This document shows positions 19,665 to 30,911 of a stretch of 64,000 nt of DNA, one piece after another; the stretch's first letter is position 1, and every line of letters starts with the position of its first letter. Both the position numbers and the translations under genes were made by a program. The stretch comes from Antilocapra americana (taxonomy: Eukaryota > Chordata > Mammalia > Artiodactyla > Antilocapridae). Under the pieces are notes generated by a model, which was not told the DNA's origin, did not search any database, and saw only the letters and a list, made by a program, of their open reading frames with translations. The stretch spans positions 455,309-519,308 of the forward strand of contig ML660774.1 of assembly GCA_007570785.1 (NCBI GenBank), in the 5' to 3' direction.

Positions 19665-22600
19665 ATCTTCATAGCAGATCTATAAAAAGATTCAAGAATA
19701 TACATTCAGTAAAAGCAGACATAAGGGAAAAATCTAAAGCTCTATTCCCAAACCCTATAAGAGGGGGAAAAGGAATGAAAATGTATTAATCATTTTATTA
19801 TGTGAGTCATGTAATTCTATACTTGAAATCAGTTATGTATGAACTTCAAAATATGGCTCAATAAAAAAGTCAAAGCAAATTTAGTTAATTTATCTTACTG
19901 TATTTCTCACTCTGTGTTCAGTATACATTTTAAAGCACTGGCTTTTCTCATTACTGCCTTTTATTCTTGAGAAAAGGGAAGCGATGCAGGACGAGATGGT
20001 GAGAATAGTTAAAGGAAACAATAGTTATGAGTCACAGTGTGAATCTGGGTTTCAGAGATTCCCATGTTAGCAAAAGTGCTTTGTCGAGGGAGATGAGAGG
20101 GGAAAAAAAAAATCCCAGCTGTTTTTAAAAATATTAAAGTAGCCAAGAAGAAAGTTCATATTTTAAAAAGCAAAATGAGCATCTACGTCATACCTGCTGC
20201 CCCATTTCCTTGAATTATGGCCGTGTGAAATTGATTTCTGTGTAGATTGGGCGCACTGGCGGTTTCCTTTGCTACAAGGCCCTGCAGTTCCTTTTCCTTT
20301 TTATAAAGAGCAGAAGGACCCCTCAGATTTGTTATCAGTCGGCATGCCCATCCTTCTAACACAAACCACACGGACACGGCACTCGCTTTGCTCTACAGAG
20401 GTGTGCGTCCGAGAGTCCCACTCTCCTTTCTAGCTGGCCTCCGCCTGATAAGAGAGGCTGCCCGCTCACAACAATGTAGGCCCGGTTTACACTGGCACGT
20501 GGCGGTTCCTGGTCTGCGTGGAAACGCAGCTGCACTCTTCAGGGTTCCCCGCCAGGAAGCTCCGCAAGTGTGGCCTCACTGACCAGCATTTCTACAGATG
20601 ATGAAGGGAGAATTTCCTTGTGCTGAAAAATGAAAGTGGGCTTTATCTCCTTGAGAACCTGACCTTGACAAGTAGAAATCTACCTGACAAGTAGATTTGC
20701 TTTTTCTGTGGCTAACCTTTCTGCATATGGATCTTGTTAGAGAGAAGCATAGCATTGGAGACATTTATTTTCTAATAAATACGATAGTTGTCATGCTAAA
20801 AAGCCGAGTTTTGAAAAATTATCTTTCTCATGGTAGTCATTTTGTAGTGATTATAAAGACGTATGAGCAGGCCTGCCCTTCTTTGTTGGCTAAATCTACC
20901 ATTAGCAAGAAACAGATGGATCCGCCATTTTCCTGATAAAGCATTACTACTGTCTCTCATTCTTAGGAAGCAACGTGGTTGTTTTAAGAAGAGAGAAACA
21001 ACTCTAGCTTTAGCTGTAGGAATGTTCCTGCTTGCAGGCCTGACTCTACCGTTGGCTGTGTCTGGGGCAAAAGTACAAAGGTAGGCTACATAATTGGCTA
21101 ACTATCTAGAAGTTATAAATCAAACTAATAGCATGTTAAATATTTTCTATTCTCCTGTCTTAACAAATTTACCTTCATTATAGCTTGGACATGCAAGTCT
21201 GAATGAAACGTGTTGGACCACTGCAAGTTCTGGGCAGGGTTTCCAGCTGACCTCTGGCTCATGACCAAGCGTTTCTTTCCCATCCTCTGCTTTGTCTCCC
21301 ACCCGAGAGGCCTCATCTGCACAGGTGCGGATACTCCATCTTCACATATCAGAGGATGAAAGTGAAGCAAGGAGAGGTTTTAAGGCACCAAAGTTTGCAT
21401 AGCTGGTAAATAATGGAGCCATGATGATAAGCCAAGTCTTTGTCCAGTCTCTTAATTTTTATCATGATCTCATTCTTCCTTCTAAGGAAAAGTGCGTTTC
21501 CTGACCCGAGGTCAGGAGAAGGAACGGGGAGTGTTGAAAGACCACCGGGACTTGAGAGAATGGCAGGGAGTAGCAGGAAATGGGGGCTGAAGTGTGGGGA
21601 CCCCATAAGCCAAACTAAGGAATTGGGGTTTGACTGTGTAAGAGATGGAGGAGAGGGTAGATGGACAAACTTAAACCCTGGGGATATTGGGTAACTTCCT
21701 GGCTAATGTGATAGTCTGCTATTGATAATGAAAGGCAAATTTACAACTCAACTCTAAACGTTGAGAGCAGTGATCGCAGTCCAGAAGTCAACCTTTTGTT
21801 AGCAGAAAAACAGAGCCTCCAGCCGACGTGCAGGTTGCATCTCCTTTGACCCAGAGGCTCAAGTGTGGCATGTTTTTCTTTTTGCTGCCTGAGTATTATA
21901 TCCAATGCTGATGGGATCCTGATGTTGATCGCTGGTTGGATTTTTACCCTTTCCCATATTGAAATAAATTAAAATAAATTTCATGTAATTCTTACAGTGG
22001 ACTTCCTCCAAGTAGACAAGAATGCATTTCTTGGTATAACATATTTCTCAGTTATTTCTGAGGGTATTTTAAGTGCAAGTTAGTGTGATAAGTAGTGTGC
22101 AGGGAAAAAAGATATAAAAAACTGTAAAGTAACCACTTCATAAAATTACACAATTTTTATAATTCAAATAGATTCTGTATACTCTATTTCATCCTTAACT
22201 CAGACTTTTTCTTGTAATAATTCTGTAAAATAATTTCCCAGTCTTTCCAAGTATGTATTTCTTCCCCCATCTCCCATGTCTAATGTAAAGCTAAGTTGTT
22301 TATCTAACAATTATGAGTGGATATGATGGATTAGTATAACAGTGTAAGGCTGGTCCAACTATTTCCCTAAGGGTATGTATCATAACATGAACATTTTGGC
22401 AGAGTCTGTGTAGTGCTACTGTTTTTAAAGACCATGTTTTGACTTTAAGAATACTGTATTCCAGAAATCTTAGTATGTCATAGAATGATTTAAATTTTTT
22501 CTATGTGTGAGACTTCTCACTGAAATCAAAATAATTAAAGATCTAAATTTATGTGCTTCAAATATTAAACATATGTAAAGTCAATATGTATACACAGTAT

Positions 22601-23079
22601 TCATTTATATGCATGACTATCGTAGAATGGGGTGGAAATATTGGTTTAGCAATTTTGACGGAATTGTTCTAGGCAGTTGGATTGGCCTTCTTTATGAAGT
22701 CCATTATTCTTTAACTGAGTTAATTTTGTTGACTAATTATTGTAATGTTGTGACTAAACTCTTGCAATATATTTTTATATTTCATATTCAGGGTGGAGAC
22801 AATGAAAGCCCTATATTAAAGCCATCCTAATAGGGTGCTACTACACAATTTTCCTTCTGAGTATCTTCTCACCAGTGCTATAGCTAAGACCCAAATCTGG
22901 TGATTATAGGAGGTTTAATTTCTTCGTAATCCCCTTACTCCATCATATCCCCTTACTTTTCCAGCAAGGCTAACAGTTAGTTGCAAGTCTTAGGGATATG
23001 TGACTTGATTAAAACCCAAGAAAGACTTAACCAGTTTACAGTTTAGAAATAGCCAGTGACTGTCTTATTAAAAGCAGTT
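19665..23079. other. Intergenic, unique sequence
   Basis: No named repeat over 3.4 kb. 20180-20600 stands out with higher GC, several CpGs and motif-like strings (CTGATAAGA, ACAACAATG, CACGTGGCGG) and could be a regulatory element. The rest is AT-rich. Short open frames at 20388-20582, 21440-21694 and 22609-22830 have no recognisable features. Confidence 0.5.
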
Positions 23080-23222
23080 AATAAACTATAGTGGAAAAGA
23101 ATATAAAAATGAATGTATATATACATGTATATATATATATATATGTATAACTGCATCACTTTGCTCTGCAGCAGAAATTAATACAGCATTGTGTACCAAC
23201 TAAATAAAGTAAAATTTAAAAA
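23080..23222 (+). mobile_element. L1 3' end (ruminant)
   Basis: GTGGAAAAGAATATAAAAAT, an (AT)n run at about 23117-23143, then CAGCAGAAATTAATACAGCA and an A-rich tail is the typical artiodactyl L1 3' UTR terminus. Confidence 0.85.
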
Positions 23223-23310
23223 AGCAGCTAATCAAGCTGATGGCTTCTTTCTGGTACTGTAGTAATAATAATGATACCACTACTATTACTATTATTTATT
23301 GAGACATTGT

Positions 23311-23523
23311 GGGGCTTCCCTGGTTGCTCAGACGGTTAAGAATCTGCCTGCAATGCAGGAGACCTGGGTTTGATCCCTGAGTCGGGAAGATCCCCTGAGG
23401 AAGGGCATAGCAACCCACTCCAGTATTCTTGACTGGAGAATTCCATGGGCAGAAGAGCCTGGCGGGATATAGTCCATGGGGTCACAAACAGTCAGACATG
23501 ACTGAGTGACTAATACACAACAC
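23311..23523 (+). mobile_element. Bov-tA SINE, full length
   Basis: GGGGCTTCCCTGGTTGCTCA through GACATGACTGAGTGACTAAT; head, body and tail all present. Confidence 0.95.
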
Positions 23524-23544
23524 ATTGAGAAATTACTATGTTTT

Positions 23545-23670
23545 AAGATCCATGAGGAAAATGTTGCTTATAAAGATTAAGTGTCGTGTTCAATGTCACA
23601 CAGTCAGTAAGTGGCAGGATGAATATTTGAACCTATGAGTGTTTCACCAAACAGCACCTATTCTCAACAA
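23545..23670 (+). repeat. MIR fragment
   Basis: AATGTCACACAGTCAGTAAG, then GGCAGGATGAATATTTGAAC, matches the MIR core. Confidence 0.7.
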
Positions 23671-23744
23671 TGAAGATTAAATCCCGTGTTTGTGATCTGA
23701 TGTATTCTTCCTTGTCTCTGTCTTTTCCTTTAGCTAACATTTAT

Positions 23745-23895
23745 AGAAAAATTTACACGCCAGGTGGGATTTTAACACTTCTCAATATTTTAACTCCTTA
23801 AATCTGCACAACAATTTATGATCTACTTTTGATTTTACATATGAGATGTAGACTGATTAGTTAACTTGTCTGATATCCACTTAGTGACCATGAAA
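23745..23895 (+). repeat. MIR fragment, second copy
   Basis: CGCCAGGTGGGATTTTAACA, CACAACAATTTATGATCTAC, then a gapped counterpart of the GAGGAAACTGAGGC and TTAACTTG blocks. More diverged than its neighbour. Confidence 0.5.
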
Positions 23896-24067
23896 GAGGT
23901 CCATGAATGCTATTACTTCTGTTGTTTATATGTCCCTAAGATGGTGAGCTGGTTAGTCATGATTCTAGAGAGATAATTTCATGTTATTTCTGCAGAGCAG
24001 AAATGAGCTTCCTCTTCCCCCTTTGGATGTTGTAACATAGAAAACCCAGAGAGTTAGATGCAGATCA

Positions 24068-24141
24068 CATTACGCTTACATCATATAAGTACCGCGCGCT
24101 AACCGATTGCGCCACTGGAGCTTCTCATTACGCTTACATCA
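24068..24141. repeat. 16-bp target-site duplication around tRNA half
   Basis: CATTACGCTTACATCA at 24068-24083 and again, unchanged, at 24126-24141. Confidence 0.97.
24084..24125 (-). pseudogene. tRNA-Ile(UAU) 5'-half retropseudogene
   Basis: The minus strand reads AGAA followed by the 5' half of tRNA-Ile-UAU (GCTCCAGTGGCGCAATCGGT then TAGCGCGCGGTACTTATA). The sequence stops after tRNA position 37, the point where the intron of this tRNA begins. Both flanks carry the identical 16-bp sequence CATTACGCTTACATCA (24068-24083 and 24126-24141), a perfect target-site duplication. There is no A tail and no 3' half. This fits the published class of tailless retropseudogenes made from 3'-truncated tRNA-related RNAs. 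It cannot make a tRNA. Confidence 0.93.
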
Positions 24142-26372
24142 AAGGCAATGTCCGACTTACAAAGAGGCACTTCTAAATTTTAATTATTTAATTGAATAAG
24201 GAAAAATTATATTTTGGTCAAAATCATGTGAAAAACTATTATTACTAAGACTTTAAAGGTTAGATTTTATTTTAAGTTGTTTGTGAAATTCAGCAGTCTT
24301 GAGGTTTTGTAATCCTCAAATCGGCTTTAATTAATTTATCAAATCCTTTTAGCAGAATTTGTTCCAGTAAGTATTTCTGTGCAGCTACCAAAAACAGAGC
24401 CTTATTCATTTTCTGTAATCTTTAGGTTTGGTCATATGACCTAATACTCCATATGAATAATCTAAGTTATAGAACCGCCAACCAAAAGGGGAAACCTCAA
24501 CCCTTTATTTTGGTTTCTAGTGTGACCTGTGCCCTCTGAAATATGTTGTATTCATACACATTTTCTCCCACTGGCAAATAAAAACCATTGATGTCATAAA
24601 TTTATATGAATAATGGAAGGAACAACCACTATGCCAAGATTAAGATTTGATTGCCACTTTACCCAAGGACATACTCAACAAACATTGATAAAAGCTGATG
24701 CTTTTGCTTAAGATATAATCCACTTGGGTTTTTTTTAATTTTAATCTTCCAGATTAACTCACCCAACCATGGGGGTAAGTTTCTTATCATGCCTTAAATG
24801 CTGATCAACTCTTTCTTCCTAAAAATGAATAGAGAATGGTAGATTATATTTACAGTCAAACATATTAAATTACCCCTAAAAAATTCTCAAAACAGTTAAA
24901 TAGAAAGACAAATAAAAGGCAACATACAGCTTATTTAGATTTTTCTTCTGGCATCTTAGACTCACTAGTCAAAATTTAGTTAAAACTAAGCTTTTAAAAG
25001 ATCATATACCTACAGTAAAATAATACTTTTACACGAGTTGATTAAACTTAAAAGGTTAAGTGGTATTTTCCATATAAATAAAATGAAATTTCATGTAAAT
25101 AATATGGGGAAATATTGATTTGATCATATTGAAAGACTATGGCTCATTCAAGAATTATTTGTGTGTATATTTGAATTAATGGCCTATGGTTTCTAGACTG
25201 AAAATAACGGAGTGATGACTAGAAGTGGAACTCTTGAGAGAACAGGAAAGCACTGAAGAACTTATGGTTGTGTGAGGTTTAAGGGCATCTTTAGAGAAAG
25301 CAAAGGGACCTAAGAATTAGGAAAGGAAATTATTTTAAAAGAGTGCAATTTCAGACTATGCCGTTGGACATATCCTATTCTCCAGTTTCTCTCGATCTAA
25401 TGGCTTTAATATGCACTGTTTGACTAAATCATTGATCAATAATAACTACTGATTATTTTCACTGAAGTTTTTGTTCTTTGTAGTCTGAATGCCATTATGC
25501 CAGTGAGAAGACAACTGAATAAAATACAAATTTAGGAGGTGTTTTTATTTCTTTCTATTATTTTTGACACTCAAACAGTCATCTGAGATAGGATCTATCA
25601 TTTTCTTCATTTTTCCTTAGTATTTAATAGTGTAAGTCCTTAGCTGTCTTGAGGAATTCACCTTCTTGACTTGGCTGAGCCATAATCTTATATTTGTCCT
25701 CGTCTCTTGCTTAATCTTCCTGCTGTTGTACACATCTATTCTGACCTGAACTGAGAACAGTCTGTGAAATTCAGATAGCTTTTTCATTTACCTGTCACTT
25801 TTCTACCTCATCAGAATAATTAGTTATTGCCTAGATGATTACATTTTTAGAGCTTTCAACCCCCTTAATCCATCTTTTTTAAAAAAAGACCCAGAACAAA
25901 GCATCCAATTCTTCTCTTGTATTTGAGGTCTGTCCCAAATAACTACACAAAGGAAGCTTTCTCCATTCCTCTCAAACCACTTACCTGTTTTGTTTCCCAT
26001 GATAATTTTCCCATTGCCAATACACTTCTCCCTGATGGTTGGGATGAATTCTGTTGTGACAGTCTCCTTCCATGCTTCTTCTGACTTCAGATCAATGAAA
26101 ATAGCAGCAAGGTCAGACCTTGACAGGTGTTCCACTCTGAACAATGAGTCATTGTCAGCTCTCTGAATGGATGCAGTTTCTCATCACTGCTATATGTTAA
26201 TTCCATGTCAGCTTTACTGTCTGTCTCCCTTCTTTAGCTTTACCCAAATGTACTTTAGTAATTTCCCTTCTCCCAAAAGTTTATCACTTTCTAATTGACA
26301 TCCTCTCTCACTCAACACAATATATCTTCAAAAAAAATTCTTTTAAAACCGTAAGAAATTCTTTAAATTTTA
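24142..26372. other. Intergenic, unique AT-rich sequence
   Basis: No named repeat. A 101-codon minus-strand open frame at 25839-26144 has no family I recognise, no upstream exon structure and no A tail to suggest a processed copy. Confidence 0.5.
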
Positions 26373-26374
26373 TA

Positions 26375-26453
26375 TTGAGTTGGCCAAAAAGTTCGTCTGA
26401 GTTTTTTGTAACATCTGACGGGAAAAGCCAGATGAGCTCTTTGGCCTACCCAA
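26375..26453. mobile_element. Mariner MITE (79 bp)
   Basis: Almost entirely an inverted repeat: the left end TTGAGTTGGCCAAAAAGTTC is mirrored by the right end GAGCTCTTTGGCCTACCCAA. It is flanked by TA on both sides (26373-26374 and 26454-26455), the TcMar target duplication. The terminal sequence is that of the ruminant mariner family. Confidence 0.88.
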
Positions 26454-26455
26454 TA

Positions 26456-26779
26456 TTTAGTTCCAGTAAAGTCATATCAAGAGAGTGAGGATCTGTTTCT
26501 ATATTGCTGGTGACATTTTTTAAAAATGGTAACAATCCTACTGGAGATCTCTCTATATATCTGTATCAGTATCTGTATCTTATCTATACTATATATCACA
26601 TTTATTAAAATGGTTAGTATACTTCACTTCCAGAATTTATCCAAAGAATAAAGAATTTATCAGACACAGATATTTGTAAAACTATTTTTCTCTTTAGTGT
26701 CATTTATAATTTTGAAATTATAACTTAAACAATCAGTGACAGGATAATGGGTTATACCACTGCAATATAACAGCCTACT
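26456..26779. other. Intergenic, no recognised feature
   Basis: AT-rich, with a degenerate TATCTG/TATC run at about 26552-26595. Confidence 0.5.
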
Positions 26780-26792
26780 ATAATTAAAAATA

Positions 26793-27004
26793 GGGGCTTC
26801 TCTGGTGGCACAGGCAATAAAGAATCTGCCTGCAGTGTGGGAGGCCTGGATTCAATCCCTGGGTTGGAAAGATCCCCTGGAGAAGGGACTGGCAACTCAT
26901 TCCGATATTCTTGCCTGGGCAGTCCCATGGACAGAGTAGCCCCCTGGGCTACAGTCCATGGGTTTGCAAAGAGTAGGACACGACTGAGCGACTAACACTT
27001 TGAC
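26793..27004 (+). mobile_element. Bov-tA SINE with perfect 13-bp target duplication
   Basis: Full head-to-tail SINE. ATAATTAAAAATA occurs directly before (26780-26792) and after (27005-27017). Confidence 0.96.
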
Positions 27005-27017
27005 ATAATTAAAAATA

Positions 27018-28189
27018 TATTCTTACATCTTATTTTGCCTTGACAAAATAATTCACAGTATGACATTAGTAAAAACAAGAGGATATGGAAGACATTAAAA
27101 ATGGTATCAGTTTTAACTTTTAACCAGCTTACCTGTCCTGTGAGCTAGGTTGCACAGGCGAAACGTTTTTGTCCCTATTCCTTAAAGCAGAGAGTATAGT
27201 TTTTGCTAAGGAGTCCATTTCTCCTTTTTCTTCCACATTCCACCCTAGCCCTGTTGGGAGTTCTGGAAATGAGGGCTTACAATGACGCAATGCTCCAACC
27301 CACTTTATTTTCTAAAGAGCACAAGCAAGTAACCTATCAAGCAGTAGAGGAAGGTGTGAATCCTCTTCTGACACTGTCGTGTGTCGTTAGCAACCAGAGC
27401 TACACGCCACGATTCTTCTCTGAGAAAGACACTAAATGAGTCAGAGGAGATAAGTTTTTGTACCATCTTCAGAGGAAAAACTTGTCCTAATACTAGGATG
27501 TAGTATAGTTTTCTTTTCTTTTTTTTTAAACATAGATGTACTCCTACTATTCTAGCTGCCAGGAGCTGTGCACAGGATTCCATGTGTATGAATATGCCAT
27601 CGACATGGCAGAAGAGGAAACGTGTGGAGTTGTACCAGCTCCCATGGCAGCATCCTCTGTGAGTTCTCCCATGGTGAGGAGGGCAGCCAAAGGATTCCAC
27701 AGCTGCATCCTGCTCTTACTCTCAGATTCTACTCTGCAGCCTCAGCACTGCCCTACGTATCACAGAAGGGAAATGGCCTCTCCTTTCTTTGATCATCAAC
27801 TATTTTACCATCCTTCCTCAATACCCACTTTCATGATCATTCTCTAGAACTTATTACCAACATCTCTGTCACTCTTCAAAAGCTTAACTTCAAGAGTCTC
27901 ATTCTCTGAAAACTGTATCCTATGCTTCCCATTCATTTCCCCCAAATGTCTAAGGCACCAAGGACTCATTAACCACACAGGGAACTCTGATTGACCCTAG
28001 AGCTGTCCCAGAAACCTCTCAAATCTTTTCTTAAATCTTGCTGTGAATATTCTCACCTAGGTAGCAGACCAAGGTTGGAGAAAAGCACAGAATCGTGACA
28101 ACTTTAAAGAAAAAAATAAATTAATGACCACTAATCTCAAGTGGAGTCTTAGCATTGCCAGGAAACACATTACTTCTCTCTACTGCCTT
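27018..28189. other. Intergenic, unrecognised
   Basis: Open frames at 27203-27439 and 27536-27847 (+) lack recognisable domains. From about 27740 the pyrimidine-rich text could be a diverged part of the L2 that continues after 28480. Confidence 0.4.
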
Positions 28190-28393
28190 GAGCCTTCCTG
28201 GTGGCTCAGTAGTAAAGAATTTGCCTGCCAGGGCAGGAAGCTGGGTTTAGTCTCTGGGTCTGGAAGATTCCCAGGAGAAGAAAATGGCAATCCACTCCAG
28301 TATTCTTGCCTGGGAAATCCCATGGACAGAGGAGCCTGGTGGGCTATAGTCTGTGGAGACACAAAGAGGCTCCCATGACTTAGCAACTAAACA
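28190..28393 (+). mobile_element. Bov-tA SINE
   Basis: CTTCCTGGTGGCTCAGTAGT through CATGACTTAGCAACTAAACA. Confidence 0.94.
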
Positions 28394-28479
28394 ATTGTCT
28401 CTGCTCTCCTATTACATTAGGCCATTGTTCTACAACTTTCCACCAAAGGCCCAAACCTCCTTCTCAATAGTTATCATCT

Positions 28480-29935
28480 GATGATCTTGCTAGGTATTTC
28501 CTTGAGAAAACTCAGTCAGCAGAGATCTTTCGTGTGTTCTCAGCACCCCATCTACCAGACCGCCTCTCTCTGTACCCTGTAGTGCTCCCTCTTATACCAT
28601 TCCTGCTCAGTCTGTCCTCTTGGCTGTGGAAGCCCTTCTTGAGCATGGCACCCACCCCCTATAATCTGCTCTAGGAACGTTCTCTTCAAATCCCTCCCCT
28701 TGCTCCTGCTTTAGTATTTCTTTTCTGCACAACCACATTTAATAGTTTCTATCTTAAAAGAGCCCTCCCTCGATGCCACAGTCCCTTCTACCTCTGACCT
28801 TGCTTCTCTTTGCAGCAAATTTCCTCAGAAGTGATAACTATGCTTACCCTCTCCATATCCTTTACTTTTCTCCTCTCTTGAACCAACTCCAATCTTGTCC
28901 CTCTGCTGAACTGAGACAGCTGAAGGCTTTCACAGACATTTGCCAACCCAGTGGTCAAGTTTCCAGTTCTCTTCTTACTCAGCCCCTAGGCTGTCTTCAA
29001 TACAGCTCATGTCGCCTTCACACGTCTCTGTCACCGGCTTCCAGAGTGCGGCTATCTCTCACTCCTTCTCCTGTATGCTTTGTTGTTTCTTTTCAGCCTC
29101 CTTTGCTCTCCTCACCTTAATTTCTGTGGACTCCACAGACATGAAGTTATATTTTTTCTCCAGCTACTTCTACTCCCTAGGTAGACTCCTCTTCCAATGA
29201 CACTTGCTCAACTCAGATCTTATACATAGAGTGGCCTGTTTAACATCTCCATTTTGGCTTCCCAAAATGTAACACTCACAATCATCTTCCAGATTCTTCC
29301 AGAATCTTCTTCCAGCTTCTCAGGCCCAAACCCTCAGTTATTCTTGACTCTCCTCACGCCCATGTCCAAAGCTTCAGTACATTCTGACAGTTCTTCCTTT
29401 GACCCATGATTCAAACAATCTGACCACCTCTGACAACTCCCACTGCTCTGACAGTTTTTCAACTCATCATACATTCTCACCTGGATTTTCCCAATTGTTT
29501 TTTGTTATCCTAGCATCTGAACTGGCCCCTTTATGGTGTACATGTCACACATAACCAGGAGGATGCCTTTAAAACCTAAGTCAGATCATGACACTACTCT
29601 GCAAAAAAGACCTCGAGGGCTCCATCTCAAGCAGAGATGTCTGACCTCGCTTTCCATCGCTGGCCTCTTTGCTCTGTTTATTCCGCCTAGCTGAGGATAC
29701 CCCAGGGCCTTTGAAGGTGAATTCTCTGTCCTGCACTCATGCCATCAGTCCTCTCCCTGCTTTGCTCTTCTCCACAGCCCTTTCTAGCACCTGGAAAATC
29801 ATATGTTCTTTTCTTTATCTGTCTCGCCAAACAAGATGTAAGCTTCCCAAGGGGAGAAGCTGTGTTTTGCTCATTATGATACCCTCAAGGCCTGGAACAA
29901 TGCTTGGAAAATGATAGGCTTCTGAAAGAATGTAC
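28480..29935 (+). repeat. Old L2-type LINE fragment
   Basis: The sequence follows a familiar mammal-wide CR1/L2 pattern. TTCTCAGGCCCAAACCCTCA is followed by TATTCTTGACTC and TAAGTCAGATCATGACACTA. The end has ACAAGATGTAAGCTTCCCAA, CTCAAGGCCTGGAACAATGC and CTTCTGAAAGAATG. Diverged, and the left part is less certain. Open frames inside it are not genes. Confidence 0.6.
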
Positions 29936-30641
29936 TTAATTCACAAAAATTAAATTATCCACACTTCATAACAGAAAATTAGGATGTTATTGGCTTATTT
30001 GCCTTGAACTTATTCTACATTCTTACCCCCCAAAATTATAAACACCTTATAAATTCCTTTTATTCATACAATCTGGTGGCTAAGCCAAAGCCTGCAGAAT
30101 ATTTGTAACTTTTTGAAGGTCAAGGATGAAGAAAAGGGCTAATTTAAAGATTTTCCTTATTCAACCCAGTACAAAACTCTTAGAGATTCGACATTTCTGT
30201 TTAGTGATGACACCATCTTTATGTGAAGAATATAGCCCATTATGTTGAAAGGCAAATTGAAAATGGGCACTGCATTTATGAGGGTATAAAAAATAAATGT
30301 AATGCTTATTACCTTGAATGTGTCAGCTACCAGTTTCTCAGTTTTACAAGAAATGTAGGAGACACAGATGTTCCATTACCTATTTCAGTTAATTTCCTCT
30401 CTTTTTCAACATCATTAGCTTCTTCTCAGAATTATAAGCTGCTTCTTGGGGAAGATAAGACAAGAGTAGTAATTTTGGTTGAAAGCTCTGCAGTTAGTTT
30501 CTCAAGGTGATCAAAATACTGAAGATGTGAGGATTCAAGGAAAGTGGGTGCCTGGGGAAGGGTGTCCTTTCCTTATACCAGCTCGACCACCTGGCTGCTC
30601 TGAATTCTATTCTTTCATAGTAAACCAGTGATCTCACAGAT
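29936..30641. other. Intergenic, no recognised feature
   Basis: Unique sequence; a 95-codon open frame at 30223-30510 has no recognisable feature. Confidence 0.45.
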
Positions 30642-30690
30642 CATGTATATATATATATACACATCTATATATATATATACACACACACAT
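30642..30690. repeat. (TA)n/(CA)n compound microsatellite
   Basis: Two TA runs and a CA run fused to the tail side of the reversed SINE that follows. Confidence 0.95.
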
Positions 30691-30911
30691 GGTTGTTTAG
30701 TTGCTAAGTCATGTCTGACTCTTTTGTGACTCCAGTGACTGCAGCCCTCCAGGCTCCTTTGTCCATGGGATTTTCCAGGCAAGAATACTAGAGTGGGTTA
30801 TCATTCCCTTTTCCAGGGAATCTTCCTGACCCAGGGATTGAACCTGCAACTTCTACATTGCAGGCAATTCTTTACTCAGGCGATTCTTTACTGCTGAACC
30901 ACGTGGAAACT
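30691..30911 (-). mobile_element. Bov-tA SINE with a small internal duplication
   Basis: Reversed SINE. Near the head, the unit GGCAATTCTTTACTCA / GGCGATTCTTTACTGC is repeated (about 30862-30894). Confidence 0.93.

Noticed and set aside
24084..24125. Functional tRNA gene
   Set aside because: Only the 5' half is present; no T arm, no B box, no acceptor 3' strand.
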